Shown here: one piece after another, positions 7,971 to 16,582 of the stretch
Layout: each line of letters starts with the position of its first letter
How positions within the stretch are numbered: the first letter of the stretch is position 1
Assembly: GCF_018613675.1 (NCBI RefSeq)
Contig: NZ_JAGGPQ010000011.1
Span: 62,001 to 126,000 of the forward strand
Reading direction: 5' to 3'
DNA length: 64,000 nt
Source: Arthrobacter sp. ISL-85
Lineage (GTDB): Bacteria > Actinomycetota > Actinomycetes > Actinomycetales > Micrococcaceae
The notes under the pieces: generated by a model
Databases searched by the model: none
Told to the model about the DNA's origin: nothing
Seen by the model: the letters and a program-made list of their open reading frames with translations, nothing else
Translations under genes and position numbers: made by a program

Positions 7971-9104
7971 ATGCGAGTACTAGCAGCCATGAGCGGCGGA
8001 GTTGACTCAGCCGTTGCCGCCGCCCGCGCGGTGGAGGCCGGACACGACGTCGTTGGCGTCCACCTGGCCCTTTCTCGCATGCCGGGCACCCTCCGCACGG
8101 GCAGCCGCGGCTGCTGCACCATCGAGGACTCCCGGGACGCCTGGCGGGCCTGTGACGTGCTGGGCATTCCCTACTACGTGTGGGATTTCTCCGAGCGGTT
8201 CAAGGAAGACGTCGTCCAGGACTTCATTGACGAATACGCGGCCGGCAGGACGCCCAACCCCTGCATGCGCTGCAACGAACGCATCAAGTTCGCCGCCCTG
8301 CTGGAGAAGGCCATAGCCCTGGGCTTCGATGCCGTCTGCACGGGCCACTATGCCAAGGTCATTGAAGACGCCCACGGCAACCGGGAACTGCACCGCGCGG
8401 CCGACTGGGCCAAGGACCAGAGCTACGTCCTGGGCGTCCTCACCCACGAGCAGCTCAAGCATTCCATGTTTCCGCTGGCAGACACCCCGTCAAAGGCCGA
8501 GGTGCGGGCTGAGGCAGAGCGGCGGGGCCTTTCGGTGGCAAACAAGCCGGACAGCCATGACATCTGCTTCATTCCCGATGGGGACACCGCGGGCTGGCTG
8601 GCCGAAAAGATTGACATGGCCAACGGCGACATCGTGGACGAGACGGGGGCCAAGGTGGGGGAGCACCCCGGAGCCAACGCGTTCACGGTCGGCCAGCGGC
8701 GCGGACTCAAGCTCGGAACTCCTGCTGCCGACGGCAAGCCCCGTTTCGTCCTGGAGATCCGGCCAAAGGAAAACAAGGTGGTGGTGGGTCCGGAGGCGCT
8801 GCTGGCCATCGACGAGATCCGCGGCATCAAGGTCTCCTGGGCAGGCCTTCCCATCACCGAGGTGCACAGCGGGGCCGAATTCGACTGCTTCGCACAGGTC
8901 CGGGCGCACGGGGATCCGGTCCCGGCCACTGCCCGCGTGGAGCCGGCCGCGGACGGAGCGCCCGGCCGCCAGTTGGTGGTCCGGCTGGTGACGCCGCTGC
9001 GCGGTGTCGCCCCCGGCCAGACCGTGGTGCTGTACCAAGGAAGCCGGGTGCTGGGCCAGGCCACCATCGACGCTGCCCGCTCGCTCCAGCGCGCCGCGCT
9101 GTAA
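7971..9104 (+). CDS. mnmA: tRNA-uridine 2-sulfurtransferase MnmA
   Basis: A 377-residue ATP-dependent thiolase that makes 2-thiouridine at tRNA wobble position 34. It starts with the PP-loop [17 protein letters not shown]. The two catalytic cysteines are Cys98 (NPCMRC) and Cys199 (HDICFIPDG). The middle of the protein shows VGQRRGL and the C-terminal beta-barrel is complete. The frame is open 27 codons upstream, but ATG 7971 places the PP-loop at the N-terminus as in homologues. The neighbouring cysteine desulfurase is the sulfur source. A strong terminator follows. Confidence 0.96.
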   Translation: MRVLAAMSGGVDSAVAAARAVEAGHDVVGVHLALSRMPGTLRTGSRGCCTIEDSRDAWRACDVLGIPYYVWDFSERFKEDVVQDFIDEYAAGRTPNPCMRCNERIKFAALLEKAIALGFDAVCTGHYAKVIEDAHGNRELHRAADWAKDQSYVLGVLTHEQLKHSMFPLADTPSKAEVRAEAERRGLSVANKPDSHDICFIPDGDTAGWLAEKIDMANGDIVDETGAKVGEHPGANAFTVGQRRGLKLGTPAADGKPRFVLEIRPKENKVVVGPEALLAIDEIRGIKVSWAGLPITEVHSGAEFDCFAQVRAHGDPVPATARVEPAADGAPGRQLVVRLVTPLRGVAPGQTVVLYQGSRVLGQATIDAARSLQRAAL

Positions 9105-9118
9105 CGCCCATGTTCTGA

Positions 9119-9153
9119 AGCGCCGTCCCGGCCGCCGCCGGGACGGCGCTTTG
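9119..9153 (+). terminator. Terminator after mnmA
   Basis: A perfect 14-bp stem, AGCGCCGTCCCGGC (9119-9132) with GCCGGGACGGCGCT (9137-9150), a four-base loop CGCC and a short T-containing tail. It is 15 bases after the stop codon. Confidence 0.85.
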
Positions 9154-9374
9154 CTGTGCCGGGGGCCCTGCTGCCCACCTGCAGCGCGCACTCTGCGACC
9201 GGGTCATCCGGCTGAAGATCTCAACGAGATAAATTTTGTGTTTCAACTCACAGGATTGGCCGTCCTGAGTGCCCACTCTCTGATTGAATCTAGGGATCAG
9301 CACTGCGCACTGGCGTCCGGGCATATTCACCCATGGCCGTTGGCGCGCGTACTTATCGGACAGAAAGTTCACAG

Positions 9375-11015
9375 ATGATCAAGAGCACACAGGCCCTGCA
9401 CCGCGCCATCGCGCTGGCAGGCATCTCCGCCCTGGCACTGACAGCCTGCACCGGGCCATCGGGTGGCGGCGGCGGAACGGCCAGCGGCGGCAGCGCCGGT
9501 GGCGGTGCCATCACATTCGGAACGACGGACAAGGTCGTCACCCTCGACCCCGCCGGGTCCTACGACGCAGGCTCCTTCCTGGTGATGAACCAGGTCTATC
9601 CCTTCCTGATGAACTCCAAGCCCGGTTCTGCCGAGGTCAGCCCGGACATCGCGGAGTCTGCATCCTTCACTTCACCCACTGAGTTCACGGTGAAGTTGAA
9701 GCCCAACCTGAAATTTGCGAACGGGCACGCCCTGACCGCCTCGGACGTGAAATTCTCCTACGACCGCGTTGTGAAGATTGACGATCCCAACGGCCCCGCG
9801 TCCCTGTTGGCCAACCTCAAGTCTGTTGACGTCAAGGACGACACCACTGTGGTCTTCAACCTCAAGGCCGGTAACGACCAGGTGTTCCCGAGCGTCCTGG
9901 GCACCAACACCGGCCCCATCGTCGACGAGGAAGTCTTCCCCGCTGACAAAGTGATGAGCGATGAGGACATCGTCGCCGGTAAGCCGTTCGCAGGGCCTTA
10001 CACCATCGATTCGTACAAGAAGAACGAACTTGTGAGCCTCAAGAGCAACCCGGACTACAACGGGCTGCTGGGCAAGCCGTCCAATGACAGCGCCGTCATC
10101 AAGTACTACGCGGACTCCAACAACCTGAAGCTGGACGTCCAGGGCGGCAACATCGACGTTGCCGGCCGCAGCCTGACCGCAACCGACGCCGCAGACCTGG
10201 ACAAGGACTCCAAGGTCAAGGTCTACAAGGGTCCCGGCGGCGAACTGCGCTACATTGTCTTCAACTTCGACACCATGCCCTTCGGCGCCAAGACTCCCGA
10301 AGCCAACCCTGCCAAGGCCCTCGCCGTGCGGCAGGCCATGGCGGACGTCGTGGACCGCCAGGCCATCTCCGACCAGGTCTACAAGGGCACCTACGTCCCC
10401 GCGTATTCCGTGGTCCCGGACGGCCTTCCGGGTGCAACCCAGCCCATGAAGGAGATGTACGGCGACGGCAGCGGCAAGCCGAGCCTGGACAAGGCCAAGA
10501 AGGTCCTGGCGGATGCCGGAGTCACCGGGCCGGTCAACGTGAAGTTGCAGTACAACCCGGACCACTACGGCAAGTCCTCCGGTGACGAATACGCCATGGT
10601 GAAGGAACAGTTGGAGAAGTCGGGCCTGTTCACCGTGGACCTGCAGTCCACCGAATGGGTGACCTACTCCAAGGCCCGGACCGCGGACGCCTACCCGGTG
10701 TACCAGCTGGGCTGGTTCCCGGACTACTCGGATGCGGACAACTACCTCACGCCGTTCTTCATCCCCGGCAACTTCCTGAAGAACCACTACGAAAACCCGA
10801 CGGTAACGGACCTCGTGCAGAAGCAGCTCACCACCCCGGACAAGACCGAGCGCCAGAAGCTGATCGGCGACGTCCAGACGGCTGTTGCCAAGGACCTGTC
10901 CACGCTGCCGCTCCTCCAGGGCTCGCAGCTCCTGGTGGCAGGGAAGGACGTCAAGGGTGTCGAGAAGACCCTTGACCCCTCCTTCAAGACCCGCCTTGGC
11001 GTCCTGTCCAAGTAA
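9375..11015 (+). CDS. ABC transporter substrate-binding lipoprotein, family 5 (peptide-type)
   Basis: A 546-residue extracytoplasmic solute-binding protein of the OppA/DppA family. The signal peptide ends in lipobox ALTAC (cysteine 25), followed by a Gly/Ser-rich spacer. The family-5 body shows the usual order, including ITFGTTDKVVTLDPAGSYD, FTVKLKPNLKFANG..LTASDVKFSYDR and GWFPDYSDADNYLTPFF. ATG 9375 is the natural start; an in-frame ATG 14 codons upstream would put a charged stretch before the signal peptide. It is the first gene of a complete importer, separated from the permeases by a hairpin. The ligand is probably a peptide, but family-5 proteins also bind sugars and metal complexes. 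Confidence 0.93.
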   Translation: MIKSTQALHRAIALAGISALALTACTGPSGGGGGTASGGSAGGGAITFGTTDKVVTLDPAGSYDAGSFLVMNQVYPFLMNSKPGSAEVSPDIAESASFTSPTEFTVKLKPNLKFANGHALTASDVKFSYDRVVKIDDPNGPASLLANLKSVDVKDDTTVVFNLKAGNDQVFPSVLGTNTGPIVDEEVFPADKVMSDEDIVAGKPFAGPYTIDSYKKNELVSLKSNPDYNGLLGKPSNDSAVIKYYADSNNLKLDVQGGNIDVAGRSLTATDAADLDKDSKVKVYKGPGGELRYIVFNFDTMPFGAKTPEANPAKALAVRQAMADVVDRQAISDQVYKGTYVPAYSVVPDGLPGATQPMKEMYGDGSGKPSLDKAKKVLADAGVTGPVNVKLQYNPDHYGKSSGDEYAMVKEQLEKSGLFTVDLQSTEWVTYSKARTADAYPVYQLGWFPDYSDADNYLTPFFIPGNFLKNHYENPTVTDLVQKQLTTPDKTERQKLIGDVQTAVAKDLSTLPLLQGSQLLVAGKDVKGVEKTLDPSFKTRLGVLSK

Positions 11016-11048
11016 GCACTCCACCCCCATCGGGCTCTGACAGGCCAG

Positions 11049-11081
11049 AGGCGGGACGCCGCAACGGTGTCCCGCCTTTTG
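11049..11081 (+). terminator. Intra-operon hairpin after the binding-protein gene
   Basis: AGGCGGGAC (11049-11057) pairs with GTCCCGCCT (11069-11077), extended inward by three more pairs including one G-T, loop GCAAC, followed by TTT. It probably lets only part of transcription run into the permease genes or protects the 3' end of the binding-protein message. Confidence 0.8.
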
Positions 11082-11142
11082 CCGGTCATCAGCCAGCACC
11101 GAGGGGACTGCTGGCTCCCGGTCACCACGAATCCAGGTACCG

Positions 11143-12234
11143 ATGACAACTTTGATTGACGCGCCACCCAGTGACGCCGACGCACTCCTTCCGCTCAAGA
11201 AAAAGCAGGCAGGCGGAGGGCTGGGCCAGTACATCCTGGTCCGCTTCCTGCTGATCTTCCCTACCATCCTCATCCTCGTCACCATGGTCTTCTTCCTGAT
11301 GCGGATCACCGGTGACCCCATCACCGCCGCCATGGGCGGCCGGCTGCCCCCGGAACAGCTGCAGGAAAGGATCCATGCCGCCGGTTACGACCGGCCCCTG
11401 ATGATGCAGTACTTCGAATACCTGGGCCAACTGGTCACAGGGAACTTCGGCACCACCCTCTCGGACAACCGCAAGGTCACCGAGATGCTCACCACCTACG
11501 GCGCAGCCACGCTGGAGCTGTCCATCAACGCCATTATTGTGGCGCTGCTGGTGGGCATTCCGCTGGGCATGGTAGCGGCCCACCGCCGCGACCACCTGCC
11601 GGACGCCGTGCTGCGGATCCTGGCCATCCTCTTCTACGCCACTCCGGTCTTCTTCGCCGGCATGCTGCTCAAGTTAGTGTTCTCCGTGTGGCTGGGCTGG
11701 CTTCCGGTGGCCGGCCGCGCAGGGACCAGGACCGAACTTTCCCTCACCGCGTTGCAGGCCCCTACCGGCATCTACTGGCTGGACGCCCTGCGCAGCGGGA
11801 ACATGGCCGCGTTAAGTGACGTCATGTCCCATGCGGTCCTTCCGGCGCTGGCACTTGGCCTCCTGACGGCCGGCGTCTTCCTGCGCCTGGTCCGGACCAA
11901 CGTCATCGGCACCCTGGGCAAGGACTACGTTGAGGCCGGGCGATCGCGCGGCGTGAGCGAGTTCCGGCTGGTCACCAAGCACGCCTACAAACCGGCGCTA
12001 ATTCCGATCATCACGGTCATGGGCCTCCAGATCGCCGTCCTGCTCGGGGGCGCCGTGCTGACCGAGACCACTTTTGAGTGGAAAGGCCTTGGCTTCCAGC
12101 TTGCCAACTACCTCACGGCGCGCGACTTCGTGGCCGTCCAGGGCATCGTGGTGCTGCTGGCTGTCATCGTCGCCGTCACCAACTTCATCGTGGACATCAT
12201 CGCCGCGCTGATCGACCCCCGCGTGAGGTACTGA
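11143..12234 (+). CDS. ABC transporter permease, DppB/OppB type
   Basis: A 363-residue inner-membrane permease of the binding-protein-dependent transport family. About six helices are visible, starting with ILVRFLLIFPTILILVTMVF. The family signature MRITGDP.T near the first loop and the coupling-helix (EAA) region DYVEAGRSRGVSEFRLVTKHA, which contacts the ATPase, are present. It sits downstream of the binding protein and one base before the second permease, forming the usual heterodimeric channel. A cytoplasmic N-terminal extension of ~25 polar residues precedes the first helix. Confidence 0.94.
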   Translation: MTTLIDAPPSDADALLPLKKKQAGGGLGQYILVRFLLIFPTILILVTMVFFLMRITGDPITAAMGGRLPPEQLQERIHAAGYDRPLMMQYFEYLGQLVTGNFGTTLSDNRKVTEMLTTYGAATLELSINAIIVALLVGIPLGMVAAHRRDHLPDAVLRILAILFYATPVFFAGMLLKLVFSVWLGWLPVAGRAGTRTELSLTALQAPTGIYWLDALRSGNMAALSDVMSHAVLPALALGLLTAGVFLRLVRTNVIGTLGKDYVEAGRSRGVSEFRLVTKHAYKPALIPIITVMGLQIAVLLGGAVLTETTFEWKGLGFQLANYLTARDFVAVQGIVVLLAVIVAVTNFIVDIIAALIDPRVRY

Positions 12235-12235
12235 A

Positions 12236-13264
12236 ATGTCTGCCAACACCACCATCGAACCCGTCGCCAACCCGCGGGCGCCCTTGTTCCGGCGGCTGCC
12301 GGTTGTTTCGCACTTCAACAAAAGCATGGGACTGCAGCGCTTCATGCTCGTGGTGGGGCTCGTCCTCACCGGCATCTTCCTGCTCACTGCGCTGGCCGCG
12401 CCGCTGCTGGCACCATACGGCTTCGCGCAGCTGTCTGATGCCGACGGCAGCTTCCCCACCCAGCAGGCTCCCGGGGGCAAGCACCTCCTGGGCACCACGG
12501 TGGGCGGTTACGACGTCCTGTCGCGCGTGATCTGGGGTACGCAGACCGCACTGCTGGTCATCATCGTGGCGGTGGTCCTCTCCATCTTCGCCGGGGTCAT
12601 CCTCGGCCTGGTGAGCGGCTACATCGGCGGCTGGCTTGACCGCATCCTGGTGGTCGTGGCTGACGCCATCTATGCCTTTCCGTCACTGCTGGTGGCCATC
12701 GTCATGGCCATCGTCATCAGCGGCGGACAGTCCAGCCTGTTCGGCGGGATCCTGGCCGCCGCCATTTCCATCACCGTGGTGTTCATCCCGCAGTACTTCA
12801 GGGTGATCCGTGCCGAGACCATCCGCCTCAAAGCGGAACCCTTCGTCGAGTCGGCCAAGGTGGTGGGCGCATCGAACGTCCGCATCATGACCCGGCACAT
12901 CTACCGCAACGCCACCCGGACGCTGCCCCTGATCTTCACGCTCAATGCGTCGGAATCCATCCTGACCCTGGCCGGGTTGGGCTTCCTGGGCTTCGGCATC
13001 GAGCCAAGTTCGGCAGCGGAATGGGGCTTTGACCTGAACAAGGCGCTCGCAGACACCACGTCTGGCATCTGGTGGACCGGGTTGTTCCCCGGACTCGCCA
13101 TCGTCTGGACAGTCCTCGGTCTGACACTGGTGGGCGAAAGCATTAACGACCTCAACGACCCGCGGCTCCGCGGCCGGAAGCGTACAAACCGCAAGGGCTC
13201 CGCGGCTGCTGCACCGGCTGCTGCCAATGGATCCGGCCCTGCAACAGAATTGAGCAACCCGTGA
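12236..13264 (+). CDS. ABC transporter permease, DppC/OppC type
   Basis: A 342-residue partner permease. It has the N-terminal OppC-type helix, LVVGLVLTGIFLLTALAAPLLAPYG, then HLLGTTVGGYDVLSRVIWGTQTAL, a hallmark of this family. The EAA region is FVESAKVVGASNVRIMTRHI. The C-terminal ~30 residues after NDPRLRGR are Ala-rich and probably unstructured. Its stop codon overlaps the GTG start of the ATPase gene, indicating translational coupling. Together with the upstream permease it makes the membrane channel of the importer. Confidence 0.94.
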   Translation: MSANTTIEPVANPRAPLFRRLPVVSHFNKSMGLQRFMLVVGLVLTGIFLLTALAAPLLAPYGFAQLSDADGSFPTQQAPGGKHLLGTTVGGYDVLSRVIWGTQTALLVIIVAVVLSIFAGVILGLVSGYIGGWLDRILVVVADAIYAFPSLLVAIVMAIVISGGQSSLFGGILAAAISITVVFIPQYFRVIRAETIRLKAEPFVESAKVVGASNVRIMTRHIYRNATRTLPLIFTLNASESILTLAGLGFLGFGIEPSSAAEWGFDLNKALADTTSGIWWTGLFPGLAIVWTVLGLTLVGESINDLNDPRLRGRKRTNRKGSAAAAPAAANGSGPATELSNP

Positions 13265-14976
13265 GCGAAAACCTTGGTTCACTGTCCGACCAGCAGGACC
13301 GCGAACGCACAACAGTCCTCGATATCGACCACCTGCAGGTCACTTTCACCACGGACGGCGGTGACGTGCATGCCGTCAAGGATGTCAGCCTCGACGTCAA
13401 GGCGGGTGAGGTGCTGGCCATTGTGGGGGAATCCGGCTCCGGCAAGACGGTCACCGCCAAGACCATCCTGGGCCTGCTCCCGGAAACCGCCACGAGTTCG
13501 GGCGCTGTACTGATCAACGGCGCCAACATCATCAGCCTCAGTCCCGGCCGGCTGCGCCAGATCCGTGGCCGTGATGTGGCCATGGTGTTCCAGGAACCGT
13601 CCACCGCCCTGAACCCCGTGTTCACGGTGGGGTGGCAGATCGCGGAGGGTATCCGCGCCCATGCGGGAGCGAACGGCGGGGGCCGCGTCTCGGCCAAGGA
13701 AGCCAAGGCCCGCGCCATCGAGGCCCTGGGCAAGGTGGGCATTCCGGATCCGGAGCACCGCGTCAACTACTACCCGCACCAGTTTTCCGGCGGCCAGAAG
13801 CAACGGGTGGTGATCGCCGCGGCCCTGGCACTGAATCCGGGGCTCATTGTGGCTGATGAGCCCACCACGGCCCTGGATGTCACTGTCCAGGCAGAAATTC
13901 TTGAGCTCCTCCGGGACCTGCGGGACAAGTACGGCACCTCCATCGTGCTGATCACGCACAACATGGGCGTGGTGGCAGACCTGGCGGACCGCGTGGTGGT
14001 GATGTACCAGGGCGACATCGTGGAGGAAGCCCCGGCGAAGACGCTGTTCGCCGAGCCCAGGCAGGACTACACCCGGAAGCTCCTCGCCGCAGTGCCGCAC
14101 CTGGGCCGCAATTCGGCGTCGGCCGGTCTTACCGAACGGCGCCACCAGGATGAGGAAGTGCTGGTCGCCGCCGACAACCTGGTGATCGAGTATCCGGGAC
14201 GGCTCGGGACACCTGCCTTCAAAGCAGTGGACGGGGTCAGCTTCACCCTGTCCAGGGGTGAGGTCTTTGGCCTGGTGGGGGAGTCGGGGTCCGGGAAGAC
14301 CACTATTGGCCGTGCGATTGCCGGGCTCAACCGGACCACCGGTGGGAGCCTCAAGGTGTTGGGCTACGAGATGCTGAACCTTCGGGAGCGCACCTTTAAG
14401 CCGCTGCGCAAGGATATTGGCTTCGTGTTCCAGGACCCGGCCGCCTCCTTCAACCCGCAGCTCACCATCGGCGAGTGCATCGCTGAACCCATGGTCATCC
14501 ACACCAGGCCCAGCGATGCCCAGGCGCGCAAGCGGGTTGGTCAGCTGCTGGAATCGGTCCAGCTGCCGGCGTCGTACGCGGGACGGTACCCGCACGAACT
14601 CTCAGGCGGCCAGCGGCAGCGTGCATCACTGGCGCGCGCCCTGAGCCTGAACCCCAGGCTGCTGATCGCGGATGAGCCGACGTCGGCCCTGGACGTATCG
14701 GTGCAGGCGAAGGTCCTGGAGCTGTTCAGGGACATCCAGGAAGAGTTTGGCTTTGGCTGCCTGTTCATCAGCCACGACCTGGCGGTGGTGGACATCCTGT
14801 CATCCTGGGTAGGCGTTTTGTACAAAGGCAAGCTGGTGGAGCAGGGGATTGGCAGCCAGGTCATGGGCAACCCGCAACATGACTACACGCGCCGGCTGAT
14901 CGCCTCCCTGCCGGTGCCGGACCCGGCTGAACAGGCAAAACGCCGGGAGGAGCACCGGGCACTGCTGGGCATCTGA
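13261..14976 (+). CDS. ABC transporter ATPase with two fused nucleotide-binding domains (DppD-DppF type)
   Basis: A 571-residue protein containing both ATPase domains that are separate proteins (DppD and DppF) in many bacteria. Walker A motifs GESGSGKT are at 56-63 and 340-347; signature motifs FSGGQKQRV and LSGGQRQRA and Walker B IVADEPTTALD and LIADEPTSALD follow in each half. The first half ends with an oligopeptide-transporter-type C-terminal region (DYTRKLLAAVPHLG). The GTG start overlaps the TGA of the upstream permease. It powers the importer encoded by the preceding three genes. A 15-bp hairpin ends the operon. Confidence 0.95.
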   Translation: MSENLGSLSDQQDRERTTVLDIDHLQVTFTTDGGDVHAVKDVSLDVKAGEVLAIVGESGSGKTVTAKTILGLLPETATSSGAVLINGANIISLSPGRLRQIRGRDVAMVFQEPSTALNPVFTVGWQIAEGIRAHAGANGGGRVSAKEAKARAIEALGKVGIPDPEHRVNYYPHQFSGGQKQRVVIAAALALNPGLIVADEPTTALDVTVQAEILELLRDLRDKYGTSIVLITHNMGVVADLADRVVVMYQGDIVEEAPAKTLFAEPRQDYTRKLLAAVPHLGRNSASAGLTERRHQDEEVLVAADNLVIEYPGRLGTPAFKAVDGVSFTLSRGEVFGLVGESGSGKTTIGRAIAGLNRTTGGSLKVLGYEMLNLRERTFKPLRKDIGFVFQDPAASFNPQLTIGECIAEPMVIHTRPSDAQARKRVGQLLESVQLPASYAGRYPHELSGGQRQRASLARALSLNPRLLIADEPTSALDVSVQAKVLELFRDIQEEFGFGCLFISHDLAVVDILSSWVGVLYKGKLVEQGIGSQVMGNPQHDYTRRLIASLPVPDPAEQAKRREEHRALLGI

Positions 14977-15000
14977 TCCCTGCAGGATCCCGCAACGGGC

Positions 15001-15038
15001 AGCGCCGGTGCCGGCAGACGGCCGGCACCGGCGCTTCA
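15001..15038 (+). terminator. Terminator of the ABC importer operon
   Basis: A perfect 15-bp stem AGCGCCGGTGCCGGC (15001-15015) with GCCGGCACCGGCGCT (15021-15035) and a five-base loop, followed by TCA rather than a T run. It starts 25 bases after the ATPase stop codon. Confidence 0.8.
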
Positions 15039-15065
15039 CACCCGCGATGATTCCATTGCCTCCCA

Positions 15066-15071
15066 TAGACT
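15066..15071 (+). promoter_or_regulatory. -10 box of a probable leaderless transcript (chorismate mutase)
   Basis: TAGACT ends six bases before the ATG at 15078. The intervening GGAG could act as a ribosome site only if transcription started further upstream. No clear -35 is visible. Confidence 0.45.
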
Positions 15072-15077
15072 GGAGCC

Positions 15078-15485
15078 ATGACGCAGCACACCCCCAGCTC
15101 TCCTGGCTCCGACGATTTTGATCCATCCGCCAGCTCCCTGGCCGGCCATGTGGACCAATCGGTGATGGCTGAACTGCTGTCCATCCGCTCCAGCATTGAC
15201 AACATCGATGCGACCTTGGTGTACCTCCTGGCCGAGCGCTTCAAAGCCACGCAAAAGGTGGGCTTTTTGAAGGCAACCCACCGCCTTCCCGCCGGTGACC
15301 CCGGGCGTGAAGCCGCGCAGATCGCCCGTCTGCGCCGCCTTGCAGAGGACGCCCACCTTGACCCGGCGTTCGCGGAGAAGTTCCTCAACTTCATCATTGG
15401 CGAAGTGATCCGCCACCACGAGGCCATCGCCGAGGACCACCAGGCCTCATCCGACCAGCGGCCGCAGACCTCCGCGCTGGCGTGA
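15078..15485 (+). CDS. Chorismate mutase, AroQ class
   Basis: A 135-residue all-helical chorismate mutase that converts chorismate to prephenate for Phe/Tyr synthesis. After a ~28-residue polar leader comes the long first helix (LLSIRSSIDNIDATLVYLLAERFKAT) with the active-site Arg, then the catalytic VGFLKATHRLP segment with Lys, and EKFLNFIIGEVIRHHEAIA as the last helix. No signal peptide is present, so it is cytoplasmic, where similar proteins work with DAHP synthase. Its stop overlaps the GTG start of the MetE-like gene, so the two are translationally coupled. Confidence 0.9.
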   Translation: MTQHTPSSPGSDDFDPSASSLAGHVDQSVMAELLSIRSSIDNIDATLVYLLAERFKATQKVGFLKATHRLPAGDPGREAAQIARLRRLAEDAHLDPAFAEKFLNFIIGEVIRHHEAIAEDHQASSDQRPQTSALA

Positions 15486-16582
15486 GCCGGGAACAGTACC
15501 AAGCGGGATCCGGTTCGCTTCCGGGCGGGGAGCCGTCCAGGGCGGAACGTTCCAGCCCGGCCACGACCAGCGAAGTCACGGCCACCGGCCTGGGTCCGTG
15601 GCCCGGCGACGATCCGCTCGAAGCCACCAGGATCATCCGTGGCGAACTCGGAAGCCCGCACCTTCCATTCCTGGCCGAACTGCCGGACCGGGGCGTTGGT
15701 TCCGATGCCCTGGGCCGTACCGCTTCACTCCTGGAGGAATTAGCGGTCGACGTCCAGCCCTACGGGTGGCGGCTGGTTGACCGGCCCGGCAAGGACATGC
15801 GGCGGGCAGCCTCCGCGCTGTCCACCGACTTGAACGTCCTCGCCGATGTCGCCGGGGCGGAAGACGTATCGGCTGGTGAACTCAAAGTGCAGCTGGTGGG
15901 ACCGCTCAGCCTTGCCGCCGGGCTGCACCTGCACAACGGGGAGCGCGCGCTGCTGGACTACGGCGCCCGCCGGGACCTGGCCGCCTCGCTCGCAGCGGGA
16001 GTGTCCGGGTACCTTGGCAGGGCGGCTGCGGCCGCTCCGGGCGCCCGGTTGATAGTGGAGATGGACGAGCCCGACATCGCGTCCGTGCTGGCCGGAACCA
16101 TACCCACGTCCAGCGGTTACCGCACCCTCCGTGCGGTAGCGGCATCGGAAGCACGTGAGTCATGGCGCCTGGTCCTGGACGCCCTGCGCGAAGCCGGCGC
16201 AGCTGAGGTTGTGGTTTCGTTCCCGGAGGTCGAAGCCCCGATCGAGCTGGCCCTCGCCGCGGGGGCTGACGGCATCGCATTGCCGCTGAAGGCTTTGACC
16301 AACCGCCAGTGGGAGCAGGTGGCCGGAGCAGTGGAGGCTGGAAAACACTTCTGGGCCGGCGCCCTGGACGTGCCCTCCGCCGGTTTGCTGCCCAAAGTTG
16401 GCGAGTGCGTGGAATCGGTATGGCGTCCCTGGCGCCAGCTGGGCCTGCCGCCGTCGCTGCTCGCCGCCGTCCGGGTGACGCCGTCAGCAGGGCTTGCCGG
16501 CCATACACCTGCCCAGGCCACTGCCGTCCTGGGCAGGCTTACGCAGGTGGCCGACGGCCTGAACCAGCAGGCGCTGGGTTAG
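15482..16582 (+). CDS. MetE-like (cobalamin-independent methionine synthase fold) protein lacking zinc ligands
   Basis: A 366-residue protein related to the catalytic C-terminal barrel of MetE. Recognisable are IVEMDEPDIASVL, matching the MetE IDEPALREGLP strand, and RVTPSAGLAG, matching NPDCGLKTR. However, the zinc-binding cysteine of NPDCGL is replaced, and the His and Cys of the MetE HTHMCY strand correspond to VVVSFPEVE. The protein has a single cysteine (VGECVESV). It is therefore unlikely to be a standard methionine synthase. A similar gene (Rv3015c) lies downstream of trmU in M. tuberculosis. The GTG start overlaps the chorismate mutase stop. The function is unknown. Confidence 0.8.
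   Translation: MSREQYQAGSGSLPGGEPSRAERSSPATTSEVTATGLGPWPGDDPLEATRIIRGELGSPHLPFLAELPDRGVGSDALGRTASLLEELAVDVQPYGWRLVDRPGKDMRRAASALSTDLNVLADVAGAEDVSAGELKVQLVGPLSLAAGLHLHNGERALLDYGARRDLAASLAAGVSGYLGRAAAAAPGARLIVEMDEPDIASVLAGTIPTSSGYRTLRAVAASEARESWRLVLDALREAGAAEVVVSFPEVEAPIELALAAGADGIALPLKALTNRQWEQVAGAVEAGKHFWAGALDVPSAGLLPKVGECVESVWRPWRQLGLPPSLLAAVRVTPSAGLAGHTPAQATAVLGRLTQVADGLNQQALG

Noticed and set aside
9154..9374. Riboswitch or promoter search before the binding-protein gene
   Set aside because: The 220 bases include an AT-rich part but I found no conserved riboswitch core or convincing -35/-10 pair.
9672..11333. 553-codon open frame on the minus strand opposite the ABC binding-protein gene
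   Set aside because: It is a high-GC shadow of the binding-protein gene, with arbitrary Val/Leu/His-rich composition and no motif or ribosome site.
13279..14595. 438-codon minus-strand frame opposite the ABC ATPase gene
   Set aside because: Antisense of a gene with intact Walker and signature motifs; no independent support.
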